The notes below the pieces were generated by a model. The model had not been told where the DNA came from and did no database searches. It saw nothing but the letters and a program-made list of their open reading frames with translations. From assembly GCA_016000265.1 (NCBI GenBank), contig JAECRL010000001.1:248001-312000 (forward strand): a stretch of 64,000 nucleotides of DNA, written 5' to 3'. Position 1 is the first letter of the stretch; every line of letters begins with the position of its first letter. Made by a program: the position numbers and the translations under genes. Below, one piece after another: positions 7,810 to 16,184 of the stretch. Source of the stretch: Burkholderiales bacterium. GTDB lineage: Bacteria; Pseudomonadota; Gammaproteobacteria; Burkholderiales; Burkholderiaceae_C.

Positions 7810-8958
7810 ATGACAACAAAAGCGAAAGATCAGACGATGGACACAATCCTTCGCAACACACCCGCGAAAAGCGAGTTGTGCCGTGTGAAAGATCTTGACT
7901 TCGACGCGAACAACCCTCGCTTCCCTCAGAAGATCGCCCAGGGGCCTGTAGAAGCGCTGCTCCAGCGATTCGTTCGTGACGAGCGACTGTTGGAAGTCGT
8001 AGAGTCCATCGGCAACCACGGGTTCTTTCCTGGCGAGCCCCTGCTGGTCGTACCAGTTGGAAATCGCTACCGCGTTGTTGAGGGCAACCGCCGACTGGCG
8101 GCACTGAAGTTGCTGACGAAGGAGCTAGAACCCCCATCGGGTCGGACAACCATTCAAGATGCGGTCGAGGCTGCACAGTTTCGGCCAGCCCAGGTTCCGT
8201 GCTTGATTTTTGACGATGAGAACGAGATCCTTAGATACCTCGGCTTCCGGCACATCACGGGCATCAAGGCCTGGAGCGCTCTTCAAAAGGCTCGGTATGC
8301 GGAACGGATGTACCAAAAATACAAGTTGCTTCCCGAAGAAGAAGGCCTCCGTCTGCTTGCTCGGGAAACCGGTAGCAGAAAGGACACCGTCGGTCAGATG
8401 CTGACCGCATTGCGGCTGTACGACAAGGCAGAAGAGAAGAACTTCTACGGTTTGCCGATCGTGCCCGATCAGATCGAATTTTCTGTACTCGGGACAGCTC
8501 TGAGCTATACCGCGCTCACCGATTTTCTCGGCCTGGAATCGCGCACCGATATCAATATCCAAGGGTTAGAAGAACACGCGCTGAAGGACCTTTTCGACTG
8601 GCTTTTCGTCGTTGAAGGCCGTTCTAAGCCTGTGGTGTCTGAGTCCCGAAACCTACGCAAGCTCGCCGCGGTTGTGTCTTCGGATACAGCCATCGTGGCA
8701 CTCCGAAAATCGGGAAATCTAGACGAAGCATACGAACTCAGCAGCGGTCCAGAGGAGGCGCTAACTGAGAGTTTAAGAACTGTCTTGCGCCGTCTCGAAT
8801 CCGTGCAGGCGCTGATCCCGAAGGTCACAAAAATCAGTGAAGAGCATGTCGAATTTGCCGAAGGGGTCATTGAAGCTGCTCTAGCTGTTCAAGATCTGGT
8901 GAACGGCGCGCATCGCCGTCAAAGGCTGCGCCGCCCAGCATCCAAGTCGCGGGAATAA
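7810..8958 (+). CDS. ParB/sulfiredoxin-fold N-terminal domain protein
   Basis: A 382-residue protein. Residues ~20-110 form a ParB-like N-terminal domain: CRVKDLDFDANNPRF, then the box-II-like VVEGNRRLAALKLL, with GNRRLAA standing for GERRxxA of chromosomal ParB. Residues ~150-210 hold a probable helix-turn-helix (LARETGSRKDTVGQMLTAL). The C-terminus is helical and basic (HRRQRLRRP). It is not a partition ParB: there is no parA beside it and the family motif is divergent. A GGGAG ribosome-binding site lies 5-6 nt before the ATG. It shares an operon with the nuclease candidate 4 nt downstream. Proteins of this type recur in defence islands; the nucleotide or DNA substrate is unknown. Confidence 0.78.
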   Translation: MTTKAKDQTMDTILRNTPAKSELCRVKDLDFDANNPRFPQKIAQGPVEALLQRFVRDERLLEVVESIGNHGFFPGEPLLVVPVGNRYRVVEGNRRLAALKLLTKELEPPSGRTTIQDAVEAAQFRPAQVPCLIFDDENEILRYLGFRHITGIKAWSALQKARYAERMYQKYKLLPEEEGLRLLARETGSRKDTVGQMLTALRLYDKAEEKNFYGLPIVPDQIEFSVLGTALSYTALTDFLGLESRTDINIQGLEEHALKDLFDWLFVVEGRSKPVVSESRNLRKLAAVVSSDTAIVALRKSGNLDEAYELSSGPEEALTESLRTVLRRLESVQALIPKVTKISEEHVEFAEGVIEAALAVQDLVNGAHRRQRLRRPASKSRE

Positions 8959-8962
8959 CGCG

Positions 8963-10042
8963 ATGGCGACATCCAAAAAGAAGCCGAAGGCGGCTAAGCC
9001 TATCCTTGATAGCGCGATGGGTCGTCCCAACGGAAGTGACCTCTACATCTGGTGCGACTTCATCGAGTTGCGCTGCCTCGTTGACAAGGACCGCAAGTTT
9101 TCAAGGGGGCGCCTCCTTGAGATCCTTGACGAAACTGCCCAGATGCATGGTGAGCAAACCGATGCTGATGTGGTGACTCTTCCGGACGAGGCCCTTGTGG
9201 CAGCAGCTTTTGACGCTGATGATGAAGACGACGCCGCCGGTGACGTCATCGCTGCTGGCCAAGTCGGGACCCGAAATGAGATGCGGGTGGCTGGCTGGTT
9301 TGCAAACCTGGCCTTTAGGGCCAAGATCTTCGGCGAGGCCTACCCGTTCAAGCTTTCGGACGATGGTCAAGAGCTGGAAGTCCAACCAGTAGACACCAGC
9401 CTTCGCAAGCTGTACGTGCAGATGTTGATGTCGGCCTCGCTACGTTTAGTGCCGAAAGACCGGCGCGACGAATTGACCGAGTCCTTCGAGGAAACGTCCC
9501 ATGAGATCTTCAAGCAGTTGATGCCAAGAGGCTGGGAAGTACATCGTTTCGGCGCCAAAGGCGCTAGCCGTTACGAAGGCTTGCTGTTCGATAAGCTCAC
9601 AGCTCTCTGCAAAGATCTTCGCGGCAGGTTCCAGTTGCAGAAGAAGGATTTCAAACCGAATGACCGAGGGGACGGGGGGCTGGACCTTGTTGCCTGGCAC
9701 CCAATGGGTGGCGATGAGCGTGACGGCTTGCCTGTCGCGTTAGCGCAATGCGGATGCACTTCAGAAGGAGATGCCTGGAGCAAGAAATCCCTGGAAGCCG
9801 CCCCCGCAAAGCTGAGGCCGCATATCCACTTGCTGCATCCCTGGTCTGCCTACTACTTTATGCCTCACGACCTCACCGAGGCAACTGGCAACAAGATCGA
9901 CTGGCAGCAACGCGCTAACCTCACCGAGACGATCATCATTGATCGCTCGAGGCTCATCCGGCTTGCCTCTCTTTACGAGAGTGTTGACCAATGCGTCACT
10001 GCTGAAGTTTGCGTGATAGAGGCGTTAGCACTCGCTTATTAG
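8963..10042 (+). CDS. Candidate PD-(D/E)XK-like nuclease
   Basis: A 359-residue protein with a Lys-rich start, an acidic stretch (DADDEDDAAGD, residues ~85-95) and a C-terminal domain resembling restriction endonucleases. The core reads GDGGLDLVAW (Asp near residue 240), then ALAQCGCTS (Gln near 261), then DAWSKK (Lys near 272). This is a D...Q-x(n)-W-x-K arrangement of the kind found in divergent PD-(D/E)XK enzymes, in which the classical ExK is not in register. An upstream Glu (FEETSHEIF) could complete the site. It follows the ParB-like gene by 4 nt and converges on the large methylase. Nuclease activity is an inference from motif and context. Confidence 0.6.
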   Translation: MATSKKKPKAAKPILDSAMGRPNGSDLYIWCDFIELRCLVDKDRKFSRGRLLEILDETAQMHGEQTDADVVTLPDEALVAAAFDADDEDDAAGDVIAAGQVGTRNEMRVAGWFANLAFRAKIFGEAYPFKLSDDGQELEVQPVDTSLRKLYVQMLMSASLRLVPKDRRDELTESFEETSHEIFKQLMPRGWEVHRFGAKGASRYEGLLFDKLTALCKDLRGRFQLQKKDFKPNDRGDGGLDLVAWHPMGGDERDGLPVALAQCGCTSEGDAWSKKSLEAAPAKLRPHIHLLHPWSAYYFMPHDLTEATGNKIDWQQRANLTETIIIDRSRLIRLASLYESVDQCVTAEVCVIEALALAY

Positions 10043-10143
10043 CTCGGTCCCTACCAAATCGAATCCGGCAGGGCCTTTGCCACTGCGGCGAACAGCGGTT
10101 TGATTGTGATTAACCCACCAATACCTAGTTATATAGCCCGCTA

Positions 10144-13100
10144 TCAGATCCCAATAAGCGTTCGAACTAGGGAGTCTAAGAGGAAGAGGTCGTTCGGTTG
10201 GACGTCCCCGAATCGTTTAGTCAGATCACGCGCGATAGCGCCAATGGCAGCCATTTGCTCATTGGCCTCATCGAACTTCGGGATGTTGAGATACTCAGCA
10301 ACGCTGGCGCCCAAGCTGAGCTGTGCCGCATAGGCAGACACTGCCTTGGCAATAGTCGGAGCGTTCAAGAAGCCCGTTAGGTAGGCCGCTTCGGACTCCG
10401 TTTCGACCGGAATGAAGTAGAGCTTGTGGTCAGGCACAACGATCTTTTCGCCTGCGTATTCTATCGGTGCGCTACCGATGTATGCCGCGGCGAAGGTGTT
10501 GCCCATCTCGCGCCAAAGCACCTTAAATGGAGCGAAGGTGTAGGGGCCAGTGCTCCAGAGCGAATAGAACTCCTGTCCTCTCTGGAACCTCTTCAAGCTG
10601 GACCTCTGTTCGAGGTGGCTTTTAAACCGGTTGAGGAACTTGAAGGTATGCGGGCTGGTGGCTGGCAGGTCTGGATCGCCATGCATGCCGCGTTGGGGAA
10701 CCAAAATGCGGAGGTCTGCTTCCGGCACGGCATTGAACGGTGCGACACCGCGCCCACGCAAAAGCGGGAAGAGGTGTTCTGACTCCACAGCGGCGATGAT
10801 CTGGGGTATCCCCTTCGTTTTGCCGATGTCTGCTGCGTTTTGCACCGTTACCAGGCCGGCTCCAACCGTACCAGTGGCATGGACCCAGAAGATGCCGTTA
10901 CGATCGGTCGTGATGCCCTTCCGCGCCTTGTATTCAGGCTTTGCTTCGGCCGCAAAGACCTTGGAGAACACAGCTTGGTCTTGCTCAGACCCGACAAGCC
11001 ATGGTCGCGCTCCATCGCCGCCTGGTACTGGTACGGCAATTCCTTCAATACGTTTGGCAGTGTGGCGGAATTGTTCCGCTGAAGCGTAGGTCTTTTGATT
11101 TGCGCTGCAGTTTGGATCTGTTGTCCATGAGAGATAGGGAACAGGGTACGCAGTTGCTGCGTCCCGTTGGAGCATCAGGAACGTTGGAAGGTTGCTGACA
11201 CCGTCAAACGGCTTGATGTCCTGGTAATCTTCAACCAGCAGTACGCGGCACTGCAAATTGCCGTTGTCGATCGAGAAGCGCCTGAAGCCAGCGCTGGACT
11301 CAGTTGTAAACACGGATCCGGGCAGGAAGAAGCCCAAGCGCCCATCGCGCGCTAGATAGTGCTTCACTGCCTGGTATGTGATCACAGTCGAGATGTCCGC
11401 CTCGATGCCACCTACCCATTTGTCGGTGCTGAACACACCGAGACCTTGGCAATGCTTTTGGATCGACTGGGCATAGTCTTTTGGCAAATTGCTCCACTTG
11501 ATCCACGGTGGGTTGCCGCAGATGTGGGAGGAGGGAGGGATCGCACCAGCGGCGAAGCGGTCTGCCAGGATCGAGCACCATATGCCGTTCCATCCTTGGT
11601 CATGAAGTTCGACCAGGTTGACGACTGTCGTGCTGACGATGGAAATCTCAGACGGATCAAGCCCCATGGATTGCAGGTCCGAAAGGATCGTGCTGCAAAT
11701 CTTGGCTGCTGGGTAGTTTGCATCGATCAGCATCCGAACCTTCGCGAAGATGCGGAAGAAATCGGAATGTCCGATCATTTTCTCAGGTACGGAAAATTCC
11801 TTGGGGCCGACTTCCGTGTGCAGGATGTGGCTGTAGTTCGAGAAAAAGTCCACCGAAGCTGGGTACACCGCGTCCGCTAAGTACACGGGCAATCGGATAG
11901 GGTGTTCGGGGTCGAGATGCGGCGACAGGAACACGGCAAGCGACCCCTTCGCTGCAAGGACAGCAAGCGGGTTGAGGTCGATGCCATGGATGCCCGCGAG
12001 CAGCGATTGGGCTGTCGCGCTGCTATCGGCCTTGCGCCGGCGGCGGATCGCCTCGAGCAAGAAGGTACCCGAGCCGCACGTCGGATCGGTCAACGAGTCG
12101 GACGGCTGCCATTCGAGTAGATCCATCCCATGTTCAGCCAGCCAGTCCGGCGTGTAGAACTCACCAAGCGCATGCCTGACTTCACGGGGAATGAACCGCT
12201 CGTAGATGCCTTTGAATAGGTCCCGCGTCGTGTCTGCGTGCTTCTTCGATACGGCGAAGTCGACACCGCCCAGCCTGCCCAACATGGCGTCGAGAGGAGC
12301 TTGGTAGCGGAGCCAGTCGCTGTCGTCCAGGTACCAAGAGAAGAAGTCGCCGCTTAGCATGTTCAGGATGCCGGCATGCTCAAACAGCTCGCCTGTCTCC
12401 ACTGCACGCAGCCGTTCCGTTATCGGCACTCCCGGCTGTAGCACATCTTGGCTGGCTCTCGGAAGGGCGCAGGCGGCCACTACTTTCGCGATGATAGCGA
12501 TGTATGTGTTTAGCGCGAACAGGTACGCCGCAGGGTTCTCCTGGTACGGCTGGTCGTGAGAAATCTTCTGCCGGGCAAGCAGCTTTTTCATTTGAGCAGG
12601 CTGGAACCCTACGACTTGACTGAACAGCCTGCGCCACTCCGAAAACAGCATCTTTGTTTTCGTTGTGGTAGGCGACGCGTCTGCTTTGCAGATGCTGGCG
12701 TAGAGCTCTGGAATCAGTGCCGTGCCGTACTCGGAGTCAGGCCCCACCAATGCTTGCAGTAGCTGCGGGTGAACTAGCGGGCGGCCATTGCTTTCCAGTG
12801 CGGAGAGGAGGCGTCTAGCCGAGATTTGGTCGAACGCAACAACATCATCCCAGGCGGCAGTCGTGCCATCGAAATGGCCGAAAGTGATGTGCGCGCCGTC
12901 CCATGCGACCAGAACATACTCGTGAAGTGCGCGTCCCTCTTCGGCAGAAATCAGCTCTGCATATTCCTCTGCCTGTTGGCGAGCGTGGTTCGCCTTTGCG
13001 CCAGCGCGTCCGCTAAACGACCTAGGCGGCTCATACTCGATGACCACGGCACCGTGCGCCACGTCGGCGAATTTTGTGGGCTTACCCTTCGCTTTGAGAG

Positions 13101-13257
13101 CACGTTCAAGCTGGAATGGCGTCCAAGGAATGAATAATTCCGCGCAAGCCTGTTCCAGCGCATTCTCCAGCTCGTGCCGCAGCTGCGCTTCGTTCTTGGA
13201 AATCTCCGCTGCAGATAGGGCAGAGCTAACGAGTGACGTGGTAATTGCGTTGCTCAA
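10144..13257 (-). CDS. Eco57I-type N6-adenine DNA methylase, possibly with nuclease-like N-terminus
   Basis: A 1037-residue protein. Motif X-like GEFYTPDWLAEHG is followed by SAM motif I DPTCGSGTFLLEA (near residue 392) and catalytic motif IV NPPW (near 582), the amino-methylase signature. The C-terminal ~400 residues resemble the target-recognition region of large type IIG-like enzymes. Residues ~60-110 carry FADVAHGAVVIEYEPP followed by ARQQAEEY, which looks like a PD-(D/E)XK core with Glu in place of the catalytic Lys. The start is TTG 13257, supported by AAGGA 6-7 nt upstream; the stop is TGA. It lies 42 nt after the cytosine methylase on the same strand. Whether it restricts or only modifies is unresolved. 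Confidence 0.82.
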   Translation of the reverse strand: MSNAITTSLVSSALSAAEISKNEAQLRHELENALEQACAELFIPWTPFQLERALKAKGKPTKFADVAHGAVVIEYEPPRSFSGRAGAKANHARQQAEEYAELISAEEGRALHEYVLVAWDGAHITFGHFDGTTAAWDDVVAFDQISARRLLSALESNGRPLVHPQLLQALVGPDSEYGTALIPELYASICKADASPTTTKTKMLFSEWRRLFSQVVGFQPAQMKKLLARQKISHDQPYQENPAAYLFALNTYIAIIAKVVAACALPRASQDVLQPGVPITERLRAVETGELFEHAGILNMLSGDFFSWYLDDSDWLRYQAPLDAMLGRLGGVDFAVSKKHADTTRDLFKGIYERFIPREVRHALGEFYTPDWLAEHGMDLLEWQPSDSLTDPTCGSGTFLLEAIRRRRKADSSATAQSLLAGIHGIDLNPLAVLAAKGSLAVFLSPHLDPEHPIRLPVYLADAVYPASVDFFSNYSHILHTEVGPKEFSVPEKMIGHSDFFRIFAKVRMLIDANYPAAKICSTILSDLQSMGLDPSEISIVSTTVVNLVELHDQGWNGIWCSILADRFAAGAIPPSSHICGNPPWIKWSNLPKDYAQSIQKHCQGLGVFSTDKWVGGIEADISTVITYQAVKHYLARDGRLGFFLPGSVFTTESSAGFRRFSIDNGNLQCRVLLVEDYQDIKPFDGVSNLPTFLMLQRDAATAYPVPYLSWTTDPNCSANQKTYASAEQFRHTAKRIEGIAVPVPGGDGARPWLVGSEQDQAVFSKVFAAEAKPEYKARKGITTDRNGIFWVHATGTVGAGLVTVQNAADIGKTKGIPQIIAAVESEHLFPLLRGRGVAPFNAVPEADLRILVPQRGMHGDPDLPATSPHTFKFLNRFKSHLEQRSSLKRFQRGQEFYSLWSTGPYTFAPFKVLWREMGNTFAAAYIGSAPIEYAGEKIVVPDHKLYFIPVETESEAAYLTGFLNAPTIAKAVSAYAAQLSLGASVAEYLNIPKFDEANEQMAAIGAIARDLTKRFGDVQPNDLFLLDSLVRTLIGI

Positions 13258-13299
13258 AGCAATCCTTGTGCAGACTCACCGGCTAGTGGGTTTTGGGTC

Positions 13300-14397
13300 C
13301 TAGGCAGTCTTACGGGTAGATGGAGTGTCCAACGCGACTAGGCCTGCACCAGAGAACAGGTGTGTAAATATGGCCGCCGCAAGTTTTGGCGGAACGGCGT
13401 TTCCGATCTGAGTGAATTTCGAGTCTGTTTCGCCAACTGGCGTGAATTTGGCATCGAAGGTCTGGATGCGCGCACATTCGCGCCAGGACAGCCTGCGCGG
13501 GGTTTCGAGCTTCTTGCGTTTCGGGTTTGCTTCTAGGTGTTCGTACTGGTCGGAAAAGTCCCAGCGCTGTTTCCATCCATCAGCAAGGTTCGACCATGTC
13601 AGTGTCATCACCGGGCTGGCTGGATGTAGCGTGATGTGCCTCCAGTTTGCGACGACTGTGAAGGCTGGGTCCGCCCATTTAGCCTTTCGGTTCCTGGACA
13701 TGTAGTACCAAGAGAAGTGGCCTTCGGGATCATGCGGGCGCTCGTAGAACTCACCTTCCGGCCATAGCGGTAGGTCCTTGATCGCATCGCCGTGAGATGC
13801 GTACGGGAGGAGAGGTCCTGAAGCTTTGGTCGATTTGCCGTGAGTTTCCTTCGGAAACTCGAAGGCCTGGTTTAGGTCCTTCCTGATTCCGACAATGAAT
13901 AGCCGCTTCCGAGACTGCGGCACGCCGTAGTCCTTAGCGTTCAGCAACTTATAAGTGACGTTGTAGCCCGCCTTGCCGTAAGCTTCAAGTTGCTCTTTTA
14001 GGAAGGCCCCGCTGCTCAAAGCTTTCAGTCCAGATACGTTCTCGGCGACGAAATACTTAGGGCGGACGAGGCTGACCACGCGAAGAAACTGTTTGTACAG
14101 GTTTGTTCGCTCATCTTTTTTAGGATCCCGGTTGCCGGCCATGGAGAAGGATTGGCAGGGATAGCCGCCGACGACAACGTCAGCGTCGGGGAAAGCCTGG
14201 ATGCCTGAAATATCTGCATTGCGGATGTCAGCGCCTGGAAAGTATTTTTCCAATGTCTTGCAGGCATCCGTGAGGATGTCGTTCGAAAAGATGACGTGGC
14301 CGCCGGCCGCTTCCACACCGAAGTCCATGCCGCCGCAACCTGAAAATAGGGATAGAACCCTGATTTCGTTGCCGCTTTGTTCAAATGTCTTTTTCAC
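13300..14397 (-). CDS. Cytosine-C5 DNA methyltransferase (Dcm/HhaI family)
   Basis: A 365-residue enzyme with the ordered motifs of the family: I (LSLFSGCGGMDFG, residue ~20), IV with catalytic Cys (GGYPCQSFSMAG, ~80), VI (FVAENVSGL, ~119), VIII (KDYGVPQSRKRLFIVG), IX (RLSWRECARIQTF) and X (QIGNAVPP near the C-terminus). The target-recognition region lies between VIII and IX, so the recognised site cannot be read by eye. The GTG start (14395-14397) overlaps the stop of the ribbon-helix-helix gene as GTGA. It is upstream of the adenine-type methylase in the same operon, and a dead vsr lies just beyond the regulator. All visible catalytic residues are intact. Confidence 0.93.
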   Translation of the reverse strand: MKKTFEQSGNEIRVLSLFSGCGGMDFGVEAAGGHVIFSNDILTDACKTLEKYFPGADIRNADISGIQAFPDADVVVGGYPCQSFSMAGNRDPKKDERTNLYKQFLRVVSLVRPKYFVAENVSGLKALSSGAFLKEQLEAYGKAGYNVTYKLLNAKDYGVPQSRKRLFIVGIRKDLNQAFEFPKETHGKSTKASGPLLPYASHGDAIKDLPLWPEGEFYERPHDPEGHFSWYYMSRNRKAKWADPAFTVVANWRHITLHPASPVMTLTWSNLADGWKQRWDFSDQYEHLEANPKRKKLETPRRLSWRECARIQTFDAKFTPVGETDSKFTQIGNAVPPKLAAAIFTHLFSGAGLVALDTPSTRKTA

Positions 14398-14633
14398 GCT
14401 CTCTCGCTTGTCTGCTGCGCATCCTCGGCGTCGGTGCCTTGCGGGAGAAGGGGCCATTTGGCCTTCAAGTAGCCATCAATTGCGTCGCGTACGACCCAGG
14501 CAAGAGATACCTTGTTCTCTACCGCGATCTTTTCCAGAACTTGGTACTGATCCTCCGGGAAGCTGATAGACGCGCGGATCGTGCGCTCTTGCGCCCCGCT
14601 GGCATGGCGTTTTACCTGGGCCCGCATAGCCAT
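14394..14633 (-). CDS. CopG-like ribbon-helix-helix protein
   Basis: A 79-residue protein with basic N-terminus, a beta-strand RTIRASISFPE and two helices (DQYQVLEKIAVENKV and LAWVVRDAIDGYLKA), the pattern of ribbon-helix-helix repressors. It is the first gene of the methylase operon and is translationally coupled to the C5 methylase (GTGA overlap). By position it is a likely controller of methylase expression, comparable in role, not in fold, to the C proteins of type II systems. That it represses its own promoter is inference; I did not find a convincing operator in the upstream bases. Confidence 0.72.
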   Translation of the reverse strand: MAMRAQVKRHASGAQERTIRASISFPEDQYQVLEKIAVENKVSLAWVVRDAIDGYLKAKWPLLPQGTDAEDAQQTSERA

Positions 14634-14708
14634 TCTCCGAACTGAAGATCGAGCTCACCATCTTACACCACAGTGGTGAACGGCTGCCAATGCTGGAGAG
14701 GGGTGGCT

Positions 14709-15020
14709 TCAACCCGACTGCACAGAACGTCCCGGGCAGTTGTGCAAAAACGCTCGCAGGCATTCCTCGGTTTCTTGCAGATCGCGGATTTCACACTCTC
14801 ATAACTCAAGGACATCCCAGCCCAGATCTTGGTTGGCCATACGGTTGCGGTCGTCTCGAGCCCGGTTCGCTTCGATCTTCGGTGATCAGTACTCGGTATT
14901 CGACTTCGGTCCTAGAGCAATCTTGCAAAGATGGCCCTGCCAAGAGCAGCCAACGACCTACCAAGGCGCGGTGCACCTGCTTGACGACCGGTACGCGCGG
15001 GCAGAGGTCCAGCCCCTCTT
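14709..15020 (-). pseudogene. vsr: Decayed vsr (very-short-patch repair endonuclease)
   Basis: Read on the minus strand, one frame gives GCSWQGHLCKIALG, PKSNTEY, stop, SPKIEANRARDDRNRMANQD, LGWDVLEL, stop, ECEIRDLQETEECLRAFL, then a proper end. This matches Vsr: the GCFWHGH metal/catalytic region, the TEYW...KI.N..RD helix, and the GW.VL..WECE strand. Both internal stops are TGA exactly where Vsr has Trp (EYW and LWEC). Just upstream a second frame gives LDLCPRVPVVKQVH, the strand leading into GCFW; the two frames are separated by a 19-bp insertion. The N-terminus is missing. Vsr normally repairs T:G mismatches from 5-methylcytosine deamination and is commonly found beside a dcm gene, which is the case here. 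Confidence 0.85.
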
Positions 15021-15049
15021 GCCGCGCTGGTGTGCAGTGGGGAATGCGG

Positions 15050-15528
15050 TCAAGGCGTGAGCCACTTCCATGCGTCGGGCAGCACGCGGGCACGCCGATG
15101 GCCCCGCTGCCCAACACCAGCCAGTCCATTTCGGTGACCTGGGCTGGCAACACGGTGAAGTAGCTGGCTTCGACCAATGGCTTTGATAGGCCCACCGCGT
15201 CGGCTCTCGGCGTCCCCGGTGCCGCAGGCGACAGGTAGTCTGCAGATGAGGCCGACCGCCTGACGCGTTGCCACAGTGCGTCCACCTCAGGACCGCTCCC
15301 CTGAACAGACACGTGGACCAGAGCTCGCAACTGCCATCGCAGCCTGTTGCGCCAGAAAACCAGCATAGCGCTTGGGCGGTGTCCGACGTCGGCCACCTTG
15401 CGGCTGCGCTGGTCGGTGAAGAACACCAGGGTGCCGAGGGCCGCGTCCACGCGCCGCAGCACCACGGTGCGCGCATCAACCCCGCCGTCCTCTGTCGCGG
15501 TCGCCAGGACGGGCATGCGCAAGGCGGA
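15050..15528 (-). pseudogene. Pyridoxamine 5'-phosphate oxidase-like remnant
   Basis: Minus-strand reading gives MPVLATATEDGGVDARTVVL, VFFTDQRSRKV, AMLVFWRNRLRWQLR and VLPAQVTEMDWLVLG, the FMN-binding split-barrel pattern of PNPOx-like flavoproteins. The first ~30 residues of the family are absent. A one-base deletion at about 15111 shifts the last part into another frame (GHRRARVLPDAWKWLTP), which is the usual C-terminal end. It abuts the vsr remnant on one side and a lipoprotein gene on the other, so the truncation probably marks an old recombination joint. It is a broken fragment without a plausible product. Confidence 0.75.
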
Positions 15529-15534
15529 GTCAAC

Positions 15535-15912
15535 TCACTGACACTTGCCAGCAGCCTTGAGCAAGGCATTGCACGAAGCCGAACTGCCGCCGCCGCCCGC
15601 CGGAGCTGCAGGCTTGGACGAAGGCCGACCTTGCTGTGCTTGGCAAATGGCATCAGAGACAACGCGGCCCGTGATGCCCACAGAGCCGGTCACGTAGCAG
15701 CTGTACAACTTGCCAGTATTGGTTTTGACGACGTAAGTGGACTTCACGCCATCATCCACTCGGTCAGAAATGGTGAAGCTTCCCTTGGGCAAGCCGAGGG
15801 TGAACGCTGTGTTTTGTTCGATGGCATCGTTGCTGACGGCGACAGATGCACAGCCTGCTGTGGATGCGATCAGGGCGAGGGTTGCGATACGTGCAAGAAA
15901 CGAGTTTTTCAT
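15535..15912 (-). CDS. Putative lipoprotein
   Basis: A 125-residue protein with a lipoprotein signal peptide: basic MKNSFLAR, a hydrophobic stretch, and lipobox LIASTAGC (Cys near residue 21). The mature part has a central domain (FTLGLPKG to VVSDAICQ) with Cys residues, a Pro/Ala/Gly-rich linker (KPAAPAGGGGSS) and a C-terminal SASCNALLKAAGKCQ, whose two Cys may pair with the others. It is presumably tethered to the outer membrane. It is an island cargo gene of unknown role. The start is the only Met consistent with the signal peptide. Confidence 0.75.
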   Translation of the reverse strand: MKNSFLARIATLALIASTAGCASVAVSNDAIEQNTAFTLGLPKGSFTISDRVDDGVKSTYVVKTNTGKLYSCYVTGSVGITGRVVSDAICQAQQGRPSSKPAAPAGGGGSSASCNALLKAAGKCQ

Positions 15913-16184
15913 GACAGGGCAAGGTCGGTAAGAAGTGGGAATCTGTTCTGCTTATGGAATCACTTTACCTGCTCGGTGGTGGGCAGATGCGGGTGTCCTG
16001 TCTACGGGGTGGGCTGTGTCGCTACCTGCTATTGAAAGTCAGGATCGCATAGACCAACCTGACGCAGCTCCTCAAGGTGCGAAAACGGCAAAGGTGTAGC
16101 GCTCCAGCCCCATACCGCCAATGTTGGTGGGCGGCTAGGTTTTGCCTGTAGGGGCGCACAGGTCCGTGTCATGGTCAGTCACTT

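Noticed and set aside
7810-8958. A chromosome-partition ParB.
   Set aside because: No parA neighbour and a divergent GNRRLAA motif; its context is methylases and a nuclease.
14709-15020. Read-through of the two TGA codons (for example selenocysteine) in vsr.
   Set aside because: A 19-bp insertion also breaks the frame, and the N-terminus is missing, so recoding cannot rescue it.
14690-15163. A 157-codon plus-strand frame over the vsr and PNPOx remnants.
   Set aside because: Its translation is low-complexity Ser/Arg/Pro text, while the minus strand shows clear vsr and PNPOx motifs.
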